Positions 1 to 9,098 of a DNA stretch of 23,781 nucleotides are shown here, piece by piece. Location: assembly GCA_934154515.1 (NCBI GenBank), contig CAKPGD010000014.1, positions 1 through 23,781 of the forward strand, given 5' to 3'. The notes under the pieces are model-generated. The model was not told the DNA's origin, made no database searches, and saw only the letters and a list, made by a program, of their open reading frames with translations. This stretch comes from an uncultured Clostridia bacterium. GTDB lineage: Bacteria > Bacillota > Clostridia > TANB77 > CAG-508. The translations under genes were made by a program, and so were the position numbers. Each line of letters starts with the position of its first letter. Position 1 is the first letter of the stretch.

Positions 1-2914
1 GTGTAGGTGTTAAAGGGGTAATAATCTCGTCTGCTAGTTGATATTCTATTGTAATTGGTGTACCATTTGCATATTGTTGTGATAGATATGATTTAAAATC
101 AGCTATTGTAGAATATTTTTCATCATGAATTATTATATTTCCATTAGTATCTATTGCTATTCCTTCTACAAATTCATATAATTGAGTTGGTAATTTCATA
201 GAATAATAATTAGAAAGTATTAAACCACTCTTTTTAATTTCACTTATTAGCCCTTTATATACCATTCTATACGCACTATCAGTTCCATTTCCCCAAAGTT
301 CAATTTCTTCTGTTCCTGTAAATATATAAGTTTTCCTTTTTTGATGTATTCCATCACTTGCAAGATAATCTCCTTCATGTAATAATTGTCCTTCACTTAA
401 AGGAAAATGTATTGTTTGTTCTTTGTATGGAAAAGAAGTTGCAATATCATGATACATTAATAATATTCTCTTTCCTTCAGTTGCTGCTCCAGTATTTATT
501 CTTACTCCTATATAGCCATCAAATGTTTCTGTTGGAGTATATGAAAGAGCATCTACTACACTTACTGCTTTCCCATTGTTATTATATACAATTAATCCAA
601 AAGCTCCTTTATTATATATAGTTCTATCTTTTATAAATCTTAAAGGAGCTACTACAACTAAATAAGTAGAAGCTGTACCATGAAGATAATAATTTTCATC
701 AATAGTAACACTTGTATTGTTTGTTTTATTTGGAATTATTGTAGTCCACCAGTTTCCTATACTGCATACTATAGCTTTTGAAGTATCGAAAATATTTCCT
801 CCATTTTCTATTCTATAGTCAATACTTCCACAGCCATATTCGGTGTATGGTGTTGCCATTGAACCTTCTTCTATTTTTAAAGTATCTTTGTTTATTAATG
901 AAGCATTTATTCTAATATATTTACAATTAGAATTTGTTATATTTAAAATTCCAAAAATTCCATTTGCTTGTGTAGTTGCTGTTCTTTCTAAAAACGTTTT
1001 ATTTGCATCATATAATGCTATACTTGCCCAATTCGTTCTTCCAGAAATGTAATAATCCTTGTTAGTTTCTATTTCTATATAATTACTATACATTGCAGTA
1101 GCCTCAGCTTGTATGCTACCAATATTGTCAATATATTTTCCATCTGTGGCTGTATCTTTATCAAATAAATTTATATTATCCCCTATATTTCTAATTCTGC
1201 TAGGGTAATCTGGGGAAGGACTTGTTGGTATAAAAGGTTCAAAAGGAAAAGCATAAGACCCTTCATTAATCATATAATAATACTCTATATTTTTATATGT
1301 TAAATTAGCTGTTGCCCAAAAATGTATATATTCAATAGTTGTATCTACATTTGTTAATTGTAAAGCTCTTCCTACCCCATCTTTTCCACAAGTTATATAA
1401 GTACCTATTGTCTTTTTATCTTTATCATATAATGTAAAACTAATACTGCTATTATTAGTAACATTAGAGGCTGATAAACTGTATGTATAATTACCTTTTA
1501 AAACTACTTTGTTTATGGGTATATCAATTTCTGTAACTTGTGTAGTTGTACCATTTACTTTTATAACGCCATCATTTATTGTAACAGTTACTCCATCTTT
1601 AGTAAATGTGTATCCATTAGGTAAACCTAAAATATTATCACCTGTTGTACTTGTGGCTTGTTCTGTTTTACCCCATATTTTTATGTGTGCTGGGTTTTTA
1701 CTTGCATCTATATTTAATTCTGTACCTTCTGCTGTTTTAGTACTACCCATTTTGGCTATTTCATCTGTATTTAAGTCTGTTTGTGATTGAACTTGCTCTA
1801 TTCTTTCACTTGTCTCTTGAGCTAATTGAGTTATCTTTTTCCCTTGTTTGTCTACTATTATCTCTGTTTTACTTTGTCGTTTTTGGCTATCTGTAGCGTA
1901 TTCATATTTTGTTGTACTTGCATTAGGTACATTCGCACTCATACTTCCCTCACAACCACTAGTGATTGTTATATTTTGATTTAATACTAATACTTTATAT
2001 GTATTGTTATTTAAGTCTTGCATTTGACAAAGGTCTGCAGGTTCAAATATTCCAATTCCTTTATCTTTTATTTCAAAAGAATAATATTTTAAACCTTTAA
2101 CTTGTGCAAACATACTATCTATTACTGCTTCTCTTCTTTTATTCAATATTTCATTATTATCAAATCTTATTTCTTGTAATCCATCTTGTTCTATTAAAGC
2201 ATCATCTTTTGAATAAATATTGTCGTTTAAATCGCCTCTTCCTAAAACTAAACTATTACAGCCACCAAATTCTTGCTTTATTTTCAATTTTTTTAATAAT
2301 TTAGGAACTATCTTTTTATTTGTTTCAGTTACTTTTTTGAAATATAATTTATTATTTTTAATAATTGCAGTTGTCAAAGTTGCTTGGCAAATGTAATTTA
2401 TAATATCTCTATACGTACAATTCAATTCACTAAATAGATCTTCTTCTATAGACAAATTTGCATTAAAAAAATCTGTACTATATAGTTGAACTCCTATATA
2501 GTTACAGATTGCTTGAATTAATCCTAATATTGTTGTAGGAAATGTTATATTCAATTTTCCTAGTTCATATTTTATCATAAACTTTACTAAATTATCATAA
2601 GCTATCGTTTTTACAATATTAGTATCATAGTTTATTTCACTAGAATATACATTATAATTTGAGTAATCTAAATATTTGTATTCATTATCTACTTTTAATC
2701 CATATTTGGGTTGTAATATAGTATCTTCCTTTAATAAGTTTCCATTTTTAACTTCAATTTCTATTTTTTGCATTACTGAAGTAAATATTTCTCCTGAAAA
2801 AGAGTGTTTAAATGTTCGAGGAATTATTTTATCTTTTCCTTTCATGACTATTATATCTTTTTCTTTTCCTGCAATTCCTATTTGATTTATAAAGTTATCG
2901 TCTATATTATACAA
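1..2914 (-). CDS. Phage tail-tip / receptor-binding protein, 3' end missing
   Basis: An open frame runs from a TTG start to the left edge of the window without a stop, at least 971 residues. The TTG lies one base after the stop of the distal tail gene and follows a strong GGAGGG six bases upstream, which decides this unusual start. About residues 1-340 look like the baseplate-hub or prophage-tail-endopeptidase type of siphovirus tail protein (inference from position and general appearance). A polar Gln-rich linker follows (near residues 340-400). Then come repeated beta-rich modules that open with an N-I/L-F-D type motif (near 580 and 703) and close with an EGS-x-A-x-P-F/Y motif (near 550 and 681), as in modular carbohydrate-binding tail proteins. 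It probably forms the tail tip that contacts the host surface. The missing C-terminus may hold further binding modules. Gene identity is solid; exact function is inferred. Confidence 0.5.
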   Translation of the reverse strand, partial: MYNIDDNFINQIGIAGKEKDIIVMKGKDKIIPRTFKHSFSGEIFTSVMQKIEIEVKNGNLLKEDTILQPKYGLKVDNEYKYLDYSNYNVYSSEINYDTNIVKTIAYDNLVKFMIKYELGKLNITFPTTILGLIQAICNYIGVQLYSTDFFNANLSIEEDLFSELNCTYRDIINYICQATLTTAIIKNNKLYFKKVTETNKKIVPKLLKKLKIKQEFGGCNSLVLGRGDLNDNIYSKDDALIEQDGLQEIRFDNNEILNKRREAVIDSMFAQVKGLKYYSFEIKDKGIGIFEPADLCQMQDLNNNTYKVLVLNQNITITSGCEGSMSANVPNASTTKYEYATDSQKRQSKTEIIVDKQGKKITQLAQETSERIEQVQSQTDLNTDEIAKMGSTKTAEGTELNIDASKNPAHIKIWGKTEQATSTTGDNILGLPNGYTFTKDGVTVTINDGVIKVNGTTTQVTEIDIPINKVVLKGNYTYSLSASNVTNNSSISFTLYDKDKKTIGTYITCGKDGVGRALQLTNVDTTIEYIHFWATANLTYKNIEYYYMINEGSYAFPFEPFIPTSPSPDYPSRIRNIGDNINLFDKDTATDGKYIDNIGSIQAEATAMYSNYIEIETNKDYYISGRTNWASIALYDANKTFLERTATTQANGIFGILNITNSNCKYIRINASLINKDTLKIEEGSMATPYTEYGCGSIDYRIENGGNIFDTSKAIVCSIGNWWTTIIPNKTNNTSVTIDENYYLHGTASTYLVVVAPLRFIKDRTIYNKGAFGLIVYNNNGKAVSVVDALSYTPTETFDGYIGVRINTGAATEGKRILLMYHDIATSFPYKEQTIHFPLSEGQLLHEGDYLASDGIHQKRKTYIFTGTEEIELWGNGTDSAYRMVYKGLISEIKKSGLILSNYYSMKLPTQLYEFVEGIAIDTNGNIIIHDEKYSTIADFKSYLSQQYANGTPITIEYQLADEIITPLTPT

Positions 2915-2915
2915 A

Positions 2916-3272
2916 CTAATCCCTCCTTGTTATTGCTATAAGTGAAATTTCAAATGGAAGATATTTTGAATTTGTTTTTATACTTTCTTTCTCTGCTTTT
3001 ATAGCCGTTCCATAAAAAGTTTCTGTAACATCTTCTCCTGTTTTATCACTAGGATATGTAAAATCAAATGTAGGATGTTCAAATGTTTCTTTTATAGTCT
3101 TCATTTCATCTTGCGTTGTTTTTCCAAAAGATAATGTTATGTTCGTATAATAACCATTGAATGTTCCTGAAAAATCTCCTGTCATATTTTCTCTTCCTGC
3201 ATCAGAACCCCACATAGGTTCTGGTGTAATAGAAAATTTACAAATCTTAAGAAAATCTTTTAAATTTGCCAT
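2916..3272 (-). CDS. Distal tail-like protein
   Basis: This 118-residue protein lies between the tape measure and tail-tip genes, the usual place for the distal tail (Dit) protein or its short functional equivalent. The start ATG overlaps the tape measure stop by one base (TAATG), and GGAGG lies just upstream, so the two genes are translationally coupled. The sequence is soluble and beta-rich with no signal peptide or membrane segment; it begins MANLKDFLKICKFSI. It is shorter than classical Dit proteins. I do not recognise a specific family, so the call rests mostly on position. Confidence 0.5.
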   Translation of the reverse strand: MANLKDFLKICKFSITPEPMWGSDAGRENMTGDFSGTFNGYYTNITLSFGKTTQDEMKTIKETFEHPTFDFTYPSDKTGEDVTETFYGTAIKAEKESIKTNSKYLPFEISLIAITRRD

Positions 3273-5914
3273 TATAAACCTCCCCCATTTGTCTCTAAAT
3301 TATAATCATCATTTAATTGTATAGTTTTTCGTATAAATTCTTCTCCGTCTATTATTAATGGAATTGTAATTGTTTTACTTCCTTTAGAATTAGATTGAAG
3401 TACTGACAATACTTTATTTAATACATTGTTATCTGTTCCAACTATACTACGTTGAATTTCATTTGTTGATATTGATTGTTTTGGAATATAACTAATTGCA
3501 TTTTTAGAAATTTTAGGAATTTCTGTAATATTGCTGTAATCAATTTCGCTCATAGTATCTTCTAAACCATATACTAAATTTTTCATACTTCCTATTGCTT
3601 TATCTTCTGTACTATCTATACCTTCTGCTATTCCTAAAGGAATAAATTTAGCAAGTGATGCCATTTCACGAGAAGGAGAATGAATACCTAAAGCAGTTTT
3701 AAAATTATTTAATAATCTGTTTCCTAGATTAGTCATAGTGCTAAACAATGACCATTTATTATTATTTACACCATTATTAATTCCACTTACTATATTTGAA
3801 CCTATTGAATTTGAACTTGATGTGTCTACACTATTATTTGCTTCTCTTACTACCTCGGAAACGTTATTACTTAAACTATTAGTTTGACTTGATTGTCCTA
3901 ATTTTATTCCATCTATTGTCTTTCCTCCTAATTTCATTCCATTTTCTTGTGTGTTATTAGATGCTCTATCTGTAGCTTCATTTGTAGTCTGCATAATAGA
4001 ATTACTTAAGGATTCTTTTGATTGCTCTATTTGTTCTTTAGTTGCATCTATATAATTTTCTCCTATATCTTTTCCTTGTTGTTCTACTTCATTATTAGAA
4101 TTACTTGATGCATCAGATATAGTTTCTTCAATAGTAGATTGTAAACTTTTCTTTTCTGTATCTATTTTATTTTTCATTTCACTCATCCAATTAGTCCCAG
4201 CCTCTCCTCCTGCCTCTAATGACTTTTCATTTATTTTTGTTTTTGCTGTTTCTATTGAATTTGTTGTTGTTTCTTCTAATGTTCTTGTCATATCTTTGCC
4301 AGATAATTGAATTGCTCCTCTTATTCCATTTGCAATAGTTTGTCCTATTATTGGAATCTTTTCAATTTCGTCTGCAACATCCCATAATACTTCTTTTAAT
4401 CTTTGTAATAATGTGTTTTTAATTCCCGGAAATAAATTTTCTGCAATTTCTATTAATCCAACTGGCATATATATTAACATTTCTATTGTAAAATTATGAC
4501 TTTTAGGAATACCTAATTTGTTCATCAATGCTTCTTCTGCTCCAAAATTTGTTACATCTCCTATTAGAGCTTTTACCCAGTCTGGTGATTGTGATTGCCC
4601 ATATGAAGCTAATTCCCAACTAGCAACAAACAATGCTACAGACAATCCTAATGTAGTTGATGCTGCTAAACCTAATCCTAATGTAGATCCAATTATTCCA
4701 ACTCCTATTCCTGCACCTATTGTTCCTGCTACTGCTTCTAATATATCTTTGCTAGATATTTCACCATCTTGAAAACCTTTAGCACCTTTCCATGCAAAAT
4801 ATAAACTAGATGCAGTTAATGTCAATCCTAAACTTAAACCAATACTTGCTCCTAGTGCATCTGCTATTTTCCAAGTTGCTATTCCTACTCCTATTGCTAC
4901 AACAATATCTTTTATTTCTTCAAAACATTTCTTTAAATTTTCTGCTTGTTCTGTATATTTTTCCATTATACTAGATAAATCTTGTGAAGGTGCAACTACT
5001 CCGCTTCCTCCTCCACTTGTATTTGATTCATTGTCATTCAATTTATTAATCTTATCAAAACTAGTTAATTGTTTCTTTAATTCTTTATTAGTTTTACTTG
5101 CACTACTTGTAGTTGATTTCATATAATCAGCTACACTTCCAGCAAATATATCTACTCCTGTAAATGCCTTAATCAAAGCACCTGTAAATCCAAGTGCTTG
5201 ATATAATAAGTTTACTATATATTTTAAGATTGGGCTTAATGCTCCTCCTATAGCATTCTTCATATAATCTATATCACTTTTTATTTGTTTTGCTCCTTGA
5301 GAATTTCCACTTAACCAACTATTCATTGCATTAGATAATACACCATATATTGATCTAATGCTTAACAATGCCATTCCATATTTTAATATCTTAGTAATAC
5401 CTTTATTTACAGATTTTCCTATTCCTTCTGTACTATAATTTAAATCAATTTGTTTTTTTTGACTATCTTGTAATTGTTTATTATATTCTGCTAGCTTAGA
5501 GTTATTTTCTATTTGTTGTTGCTCTACTTCTTGTAATTTTATTTTTGTTTTTTCTATTTTAGGAGATTGTTTGTCTATCTCTTCAGTAGCTTGTCTATAT
5601 TTTTCTTGTATTTCAGTAATTTGTCTTTTTATATTTGCATATTCAGGTGTGTCGACTGCAACAGCTAAACTAGGATTTTCTTTAAGCATATTACTCTTTT
5701 CATTTTTTAATTCTTTTACTATATTTTTATATTCATCTGCTTTTAAAAGTAAATCATTATATTTATTTATTTCTTCTTGCAATCCACTTTTCTCTAAATC
5801 ATTTTTTTCGTTGTTAATTTGTAATTTTTTTATTTTATTTTGTAACTCTAATATTTGTTTATCTATTTTACTATTATCAATTTTTGTACTTATTCTTAAG
5901 CTTCCATCTGGCAC
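3272..5914 (-). CDS. Tail tape measure protein
   Basis: The protein has about 880 residues. It sets tail length and is packed in the tail lumen until DNA ejection. The N-terminus (MPDGSLRISTKIDNSKID) is the form common in Firmicute phage tape measures. It is followed by a long coiled coil (about 15-160), then hydrophobic segments (about 170-280 and 330-430) and a polar repetitive region rich in Asn, Ser and Thr. Near the C-terminus sits the 'NNFKTALGIHSPSREM' type segment with 'IPLGIAEGI', a hallmark of many tape measures. I chose the GTG at 5914, six bases after an AGAGAGGTG ribosome binding site, rather than the in-frame GTG at 5923 that lies inside that site. It follows Gp15, separated only by a terminator-like hairpin. 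Confidence 0.5.
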   Translation of the reverse strand: MPDGSLRISTKIDNSKIDKQILELQNKIKKLQINNEKNDLEKSGLQEEINKYNDLLLKADEYKNIVKELKNEKSNMLKENPSLAVAVDTPEYANIKRQITEIQEKYRQATEEIDKQSPKIEKTKIKLQEVEQQQIENNSKLAEYNKQLQDSQKKQIDLNYSTEGIGKSVNKGITKILKYGMALLSIRSIYGVLSNAMNSWLSGNSQGAKQIKSDIDYMKNAIGGALSPILKYIVNLLYQALGFTGALIKAFTGVDIFAGSVADYMKSTTSSASKTNKELKKQLTSFDKINKLNDNESNTSGGGSGVVAPSQDLSSIMEKYTEQAENLKKCFEEIKDIVVAIGVGIATWKIADALGASIGLSLGLTLTASSLYFAWKGAKGFQDGEISSKDILEAVAGTIGAGIGVGIIGSTLGLGLAASTTLGLSVALFVASWELASYGQSQSPDWVKALIGDVTNFGAEEALMNKLGIPKSHNFTIEMLIYMPVGLIEIAENLFPGIKNTLLQRLKEVLWDVADEIEKIPIIGQTIANGIRGAIQLSGKDMTRTLEETTTNSIETAKTKINEKSLEAGGEAGTNWMSEMKNKIDTEKKSLQSTIEETISDASSNSNNEVEQQGKDIGENYIDATKEQIEQSKESLSNSIMQTTNEATDRASNNTQENGMKLGGKTIDGIKLGQSSQTNSLSNNVSEVVREANNSVDTSSSNSIGSNIVSGINNGVNNNKWSLFSTMTNLGNRLLNNFKTALGIHSPSREMASLAKFIPLGIAEGIDSTEDKAIGSMKNLVYGLEDTMSEIDYSNITEIPKISKNAISYIPKQSISTNEIQRSIVGTDNNVLNKVLSVLQSNSKGSKTITIPLIIDGEEFIRKTIQLNDDYNLETNGGGL

Positions 5915-5931
5915 TATATACACCTCTCTTC

Positions 5932-5954
5932 AAAAAAGAGACATTAATGTCTCT
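5932..5954 (-). terminator. Intrinsic terminator between Gp15 and tape measure genes
   Basis: On the minus strand AGAGAC and GTCTCT pair (6 bp, extendable to 8 by the AT/AT inside) around an ATTAAT loop, followed by a run of U. It begins at the stop codon of the Gp15 gene and ends just before the tape measure ribosome binding site. The stem is short, so it is probably partial and may lower tape measure expression relative to the genes upstream. Confidence 0.5.
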
Positions 5955-6516
5955 AATTAAATAAATTATTAAATTCATCTATTGCATCTTTTTGCTCTTT
6001 TGTTTTCTTTTCTTTCAACTTTACACTTTCCATTGCTTTTATAAGTTTTTCTCTTGTTTTTATATCTTTGTACTCGCTTAAGTCTGTGTTTCTTATATCT
6101 CTAACTTTATTTAAGATACATTTATCTGTTAGTCCTTTTATTAAATTACAAAATTTCCACCAATGCATATCACTACATTCTAAATCAATGTTGTAATCAG
6201 TCATAAAACTTGCATATATATACTCTTTATCTTGTATAAAGTCCATATCTTTCTTATTAATTGTAGTATTATCATTATTACAAGATAAATATTTCATTAA
6301 TAATTCAACTACTTTTTTTAAATCTTCATTATCAAAATCAGGAATTATTATCTCTCCATTTTTTTCTACCCCTAATAACAAAGATATGATTGCATACATT
6401 CTTGCTACATCATTAATTTCGTCATCTTCTAGTGCTTCAAAACATGCTAATGCAACTTTAAAATCAGTATTTATTTTATATTGCCTATTATCTATCTCTA
6501 TAAATTCTGGATACAT
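5953..6516 (-). CDS. Gp15-family tail assembly protein
   Basis: This 187-residue soluble acidic protein lies directly upstream of the tape measure. It matches the Gp15 family of Firmicute siphoviruses, which takes the second tail-assembly-chaperone position (homology by recognition, not search). The start is taken as the ATG at 6516, preceded by GGGGGAA. An in-frame ATG at 6528 lies directly against the U-tract of a terminator and has no ribosome binding site. Residues such as 'DFKVALACFEAL' near the N-terminus and the Lys/Glu-rich C-terminus fit the family. The usual partner chaperone gene (7183-7662) is separated from it here by an inserted membrane-protein gene. Confidence 0.5.
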   Translation of the reverse strand: MYPEFIEIDNRQYKINTDFKVALACFEALEDDEINDVARMYAIISLLLGVEKNGEIIIPDFDNEDLKKVVELLMKYLSCNNDNTTINKKDMDFIQDKEYIYASFMTDYNIDLECSDMHWWKFCNLIKGLTDKCILNKVRDIRNTDLSEYKDIKTREKLIKAMESVKLKEKKTKEQKDAIDEFNNLFN

Positions 6517-6528
6517 TTTTTCCCCCAT

Positions 6529-6558
6529 AAAAAAAAGAAGGTGTCGTTTACCTTCTTT
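6529..6558 (-). terminator. Strong intrinsic terminator after the membrane-protein moron
   Basis: AAAGAAGGT (6558-6550) pairs perfectly with ACCTTCTTT (6542-6534) around a 7-base loop and runs into at least five further U on the minus strand. It lies right after the membrane-protein gene and before Gp15. Together with the promoter at 7140-7172 it frames a self-contained transcription unit inside the tail operon. Confidence 0.5.
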
Positions 6559-6566
6559 AATACTTT

Positions 6567-7109
6567 TTATTGTTTAATATTATTAATTTCTTGCTTAAAC
6601 TTTTCAATAGACATATCGTTCTTTTTCATTAATTGCTTTCCTTCATCTATTAATTGCTGTATTGTCTTTCCATATATATTGCTAAACATTGTGTTTTCGT
6701 CATAATTATACATAAATATAGAAGACATCCCATCAGTTGTCGTATAATATAAATAAGCATATGTAAAATAGTATAAATCGTCATCTTCTTTTATTTGTAA
6801 CTCTACTTCTTGCATTATGTCATTGTAATTATTAGCTGTTATGATTTGTTCTCTTATTGGTTTAGTAAAAAATCTACTTCCAATTACTATAATTAAGATT
6901 GTTACTATTACTTGAATATACCATCTAATTTTTTCGCTTATTTTTGTAACAAGTGGACATATGCTCAAAGTTGCCAGTCCATACGTTATAAATTGCGCAA
7001 CATTTCCACGATTTATACGTACTAAAGATATTAAAGTTGCTAATAAAAAAATACTTGAAATAATCCAAAATATTATTGTTATCGCTTTATTATTTTTACT
7101 TTTCTCCAT
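6567..7109 (-). CDS. Three-helix membrane protein, phage moron
   Basis: This 180-residue protein has three hydrophobic segments (about residues 9-30, 37-54 and 63-80), then a soluble C-terminal region with a Tyr-rich stretch (about 103-125) and a charged helical end. No catalytic motif is visible. The start follows a clear AGGAGG. It lies between the tail chaperone and Gp15 genes, where no structural protein of this kind is expected, and has its own promoter (extended -10) and its own strong terminator. That is the classic layout of a moron. By analogy with other phage membrane morons it could change the host envelope or block superinfection, but this is inference; I do not recognise the family. 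Confidence 0.5.
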   Translation of the reverse strand: MEKSKNNKAITIIFWIISSIFLLATLISLVRINRGNVAQFITYGLATLSICPLVTKISEKIRWYIQVIVTILIIVIGSRFFTKPIREQIITANNYNDIMQEVELQIKEDDDLYYFTYAYLYYTTTDGMSSIFMYNYDENTMFSNIYGKTIQQLIDEGKQLMKKNDMSIEKFKQEINNIKQ

Positions 7110-7139
7110 TATAATTCCTCCTATTATTTATATAAAGAA

Positions 7140-7172
7140 ATTATAACATATATCAACTGCAAACAATGTCGA
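7140..7172 (-). promoter_or_regulatory. Promoter of the membrane-protein gene
   Basis: On the minus strand there is TGT-TATAAT (extended -10, TATAAT at 7145-7140) and a TCGACA at 7172-7167, 21 bases upstream. The -35 spacing is too long for standard sigma-70, so the extended -10 or an activator site probably does the work. The same layout precedes the Cas2-like gene. The promoter starts just after the stop of the tail chaperone gene and is about 30 bases from the start codon. Confidence 0.5.
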
Positions 7173-7182
7173 ATTTTGTAAT

Positions 7183-7662
7183 TTATTTAAGAATTTTTTT
7201 ATTATTTGACATATATTTCTTATATAAATCTTTTTGCATTTTTTCTTTATTTACTCCCATTTGTTTGAAATGAGGTTCTAATTGTTCAAATAAATCTATG
7301 TACATTTTAGGATAATTAGCATTACCAAATATTTTTTGACAAGCATTTTCACCTAGAAATTTATCCATTATTTCTCTACAAACTTTATAAAAATCTTGTT
7401 GTATTTTAATATATTCCTTTTCTGTTTTAGTAAATAATTCTGTTTGTTCTTCTTGTCTTTCATTTTTTATTTTCTCTAGTAATTCTTTTTCTTTTTTAGA
7501 AAATTTATTTGTTTCTTTGTTTATAGAGTCAAAACATTCAATAAATTTAGCTTGTAATCCAATATCTGACACATCAAAAGAAATGCATTCTCCTTCATCA
7601 TTAACTTCTATTTCATATAAAGTCTGTGATTTTACTCTAATTTTTCCATCTACTTTATTCAT
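7183..7662 (-). CDS. Tail assembly chaperone
   Basis: This 159-residue highly charged helical protein lies right after the major tail protein gene, in the slot of the first tail assembly chaperone, which binds the tape measure during tail polymerisation. The N-terminal 40 residues form a small beta-rich part; the rest is helical and Lys/Glu-rich. The start follows CGGAGG by about ten bases. I see no evident slippery site for the translational frameshift found in lambda-type chaperones; the second chaperone role is probably taken by the separate Gp15. The call rests on position and composition. Confidence 0.5.
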   Translation of the reverse strand: MNKVDGKIRVKSQTLYEIEVNDEGECISFDVSDIGLQAKFIECFDSINKETNKFSKKEKELLEKIKNERQEEQTELFTKTEKEYIKIQQDFYKVCREIMDKFLGENACQKIFGNANYPKMYIDLFEQLEPHFKQMGVNKEKMQKDLYKKYMSNNKKILK

Positions 7663-7686
7663 TTTTTAATTACCTCCGATAATATT

Positions 7687-7707
7687 AGAGTGCCTTACAG
7701 GCACTCT
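7687..7707 (-). other. Perfect 8-bp hairpin after the major tail protein gene
   Basis: AGAGTGCC and GGCACTCT pair perfectly around a 5-base loop, starting two bases after the major tail protein stop. In the minus-strand RNA no U-tract follows (AAUAUU instead), so it is not a standard intrinsic terminator in the direction of transcription. A likely role is protection of the 3' end of an abundant message, or partial attenuation before the chaperone gene. Confidence 0.5.
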
Positions 7708-7708
7708 T

Positions 7709-8215
7709 TTAGGCTGAATATGTGCCTTCTGTAAATGCTATTGTTGTTCCTGATTGACCAGTTGTAATAGTTACATATCCTATTTTAGGATCTCCATTAT
7801 TTTTAACTGAATATCCTATAACTTCTCCATTAAATTTAGAAAGAACTATAATTGCATCACTTAATTCTGCACCATATACTCCTTCTGCTTTCTTATCATA
7901 TAAGAAAACGTCTAATCTTTGTGTTTCTGCATCACTTTCTACAGCTCTTGCTCTTCTTTTTGCATCAATATATTCAAATATATCTTCGCCTACATAACAT
8001 TTTTGTTCTACGTCTGATGCTGGAGCATAACTTGTTACACTATGTGTCGCATTATCTTCATGGATATATTTTTCAGATTCTTCTTCTGCATTATAATCTA
8101 AATCCATTTCTGATATACCTTTTCCCATTCTTTTGAATGTTGGATTTGCTTTTGTTCCAGTATTTAAAAAAGATGCATATGCACTTCTTTTATTTTTCTT
8201 TACTTCTTCTGCCAT
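7709..8215 (-). CDS. Major tail protein
   Basis: This 168-residue soluble beta-rich protein lies between the tail-completion gene and the chaperone gene, which fits the tail tube subunit that polymerises around the tape measure. The sequence begins MAEEVKKNKRSAYASFL. Its middle part (about 45-130) alternates hydrophobic and polar residues, as expected for tube proteins with an immunoglobulin-like or gpV-like fold. An AAAGGAGG lies just upstream, one of the strongest ribosome binding sites in the window, in keeping with high expression. A hairpin follows its stop directly. Confidence 0.5.
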   Translation of the reverse strand: MAEEVKKNKRSAYASFLNTGTKANPTFKRMGKGISEMDLDYNAEEESEKYIHEDNATHSVTSYAPASDVEQKCYVGEDIFEYIDAKRRARAVESDAETQRLDVFLYDKKAEGVYGAELSDAIIVLSKFNGEVIGYSVKNNGDPKIGYVTITTGQSGTTIAFTEGTYSA

Positions 8216-8219
8216 CTTT

Positions 8220-8648
8220 TTATTCCTCCTTTAAATATTTTAAATAACATTGAATACGATAAATGGCTTCATTTGTATTTGTTGCAAGTATATAGCCATT
8301 TGTCGTTGCTCCAATTTCATATACTCCTTCTATTTTTGGAAATATATATTCCTTATTATTTGTTTCTAACCAATTCCTAAAATTCTCAAAAAACTTTGAA
8401 TTATCTATATTATTCTGAATATCCTCATTCCATATTAATTTGCTATCAAAAGTAAACAAAAATTGCTTTTCTTGATTTCCTAAAATATCTTTTGAAATAA
8501 TTGGGTCATACCCTGCATTTTCATTGACCGAATATGTATTTACTTTATCTTGTAAATACTCTATATTTAATTCAGCATATTCCTTTAAATAAGGACATTT
8601 TGCTATATATTCTCTTACTTTATCTATCATTGCTATTTCTTCTGGCAT
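8220..8648 (-). CDS. Tail completion / terminator protein (Minor_capsid_3-like)
   Basis: This 142-residue protein sits last in the connector block before the major tail protein, the position of the tail terminator that caps the tail and joins it to the head. It resembles the 'minor capsid protein' family 3 of Firmicute phages (recognition, not search). Its start codon overlaps the stop of the preceding gene (TAATG); an AGGAG lies about eleven bases upstream, so translation probably relies on coupling. The C-terminal 'EAIYRIQCYLKYL' looks like an amphipathic helix. Confidence 0.5.
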   Translation of the reverse strand: MPEEIAMIDKVREYIAKCPYLKEYAELNIEYLQDKVNTYSVNENAGYDPIISKDILGNQEKQFLFTFDSKLIWNEDIQNNIDNSKFFENFRNWLETNNKEYIFPKIEGVYEIGATTNGYILATNTNEAIYRIQCYLKYLKEE

Positions 8649-9097
8649 TATTTATCTATCTCCTTTTGACCTGCATTTAGTATATCTCCAAAATGATCTG
8701 CCAACATTCTTTCAACAAAGTGGTCTCCTCTTAAAGCTCCACTATGGTAATTAAGTTTTTGTCCACTTGGAACTTTTTTTATTCCTGGTCTACTCCAATA
8801 TCTGCCACTTACAGGATCATAGAATGCTCCTGTGCCATATTTAGGATCAATATACTTAATCCCTTCGTGTTGATAATGTGCGTACGGAACATTAATATTA
8901 ATTTTTCCTGAACCAACTCTTGTAGAAGAATACATATTATTTATCATAGAATAACTATCAGCTGGCATATATGGTTCCATATAAGACATAACTGAACTAT
9001 CTATAATTTTCTGTGTTCTTCCACCTTCAAGACCATACTTATCTATGATTTGTTGCTTTTGGATACCGCTAAAAGCTGTTATGTAATTCAACTTCAT
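8648..9097 (-). CDS. Minor capsid / head-tail joining protein (Minor_capsid_2-like)
   Basis: This 149-residue protein carries 'VPYAHYQHEG' (about 80-90), 'LNYHSGALRGDHFVERMLADH' in two adjoining stretches (about 114-135), and a C-terminal 'AGQKEIDK'. The pattern Y-A-x-Y-Q, Y-H-x-G-x-x-R-G and W/F-x-E-R-M-x-A-D-H is typical of the phage minor capsid 2 family. It sits in the HK97-gp10-like connector position. An AGGAG site precedes it by six bases and only one base separates it from the upstream gene. Confidence 0.5.
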   Translation of the reverse strand: MKLNYITAFSGIQKQQIIDKYGLEGGRTQKIIDSSVMSYMEPYMPADSYSMINNMYSSTRVGSGKININVPYAHYQHEGIKYIDPKYGTGAFYDPVSGRYWSRPGIKKVPSGQKLNYHSGALRGDHFVERMLADHFGDILNAGQKEIDK

Positions 9098-9098
9098 A

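Noticed and set aside
4518..5960. Plus-strand open frames within the tape measure gene (4518-4772, 5571-5960) and similar ones elsewhere
   Set aside because: They are opposite-strand shadows of well supported genes, with no ribosome binding site and low-complexity products.
7183..7662. Programmed frameshift from the tail chaperone gene into Gp15
   Set aside because: No slippery site is visible near the end, and a promoter, gene and terminator separate the two frames.
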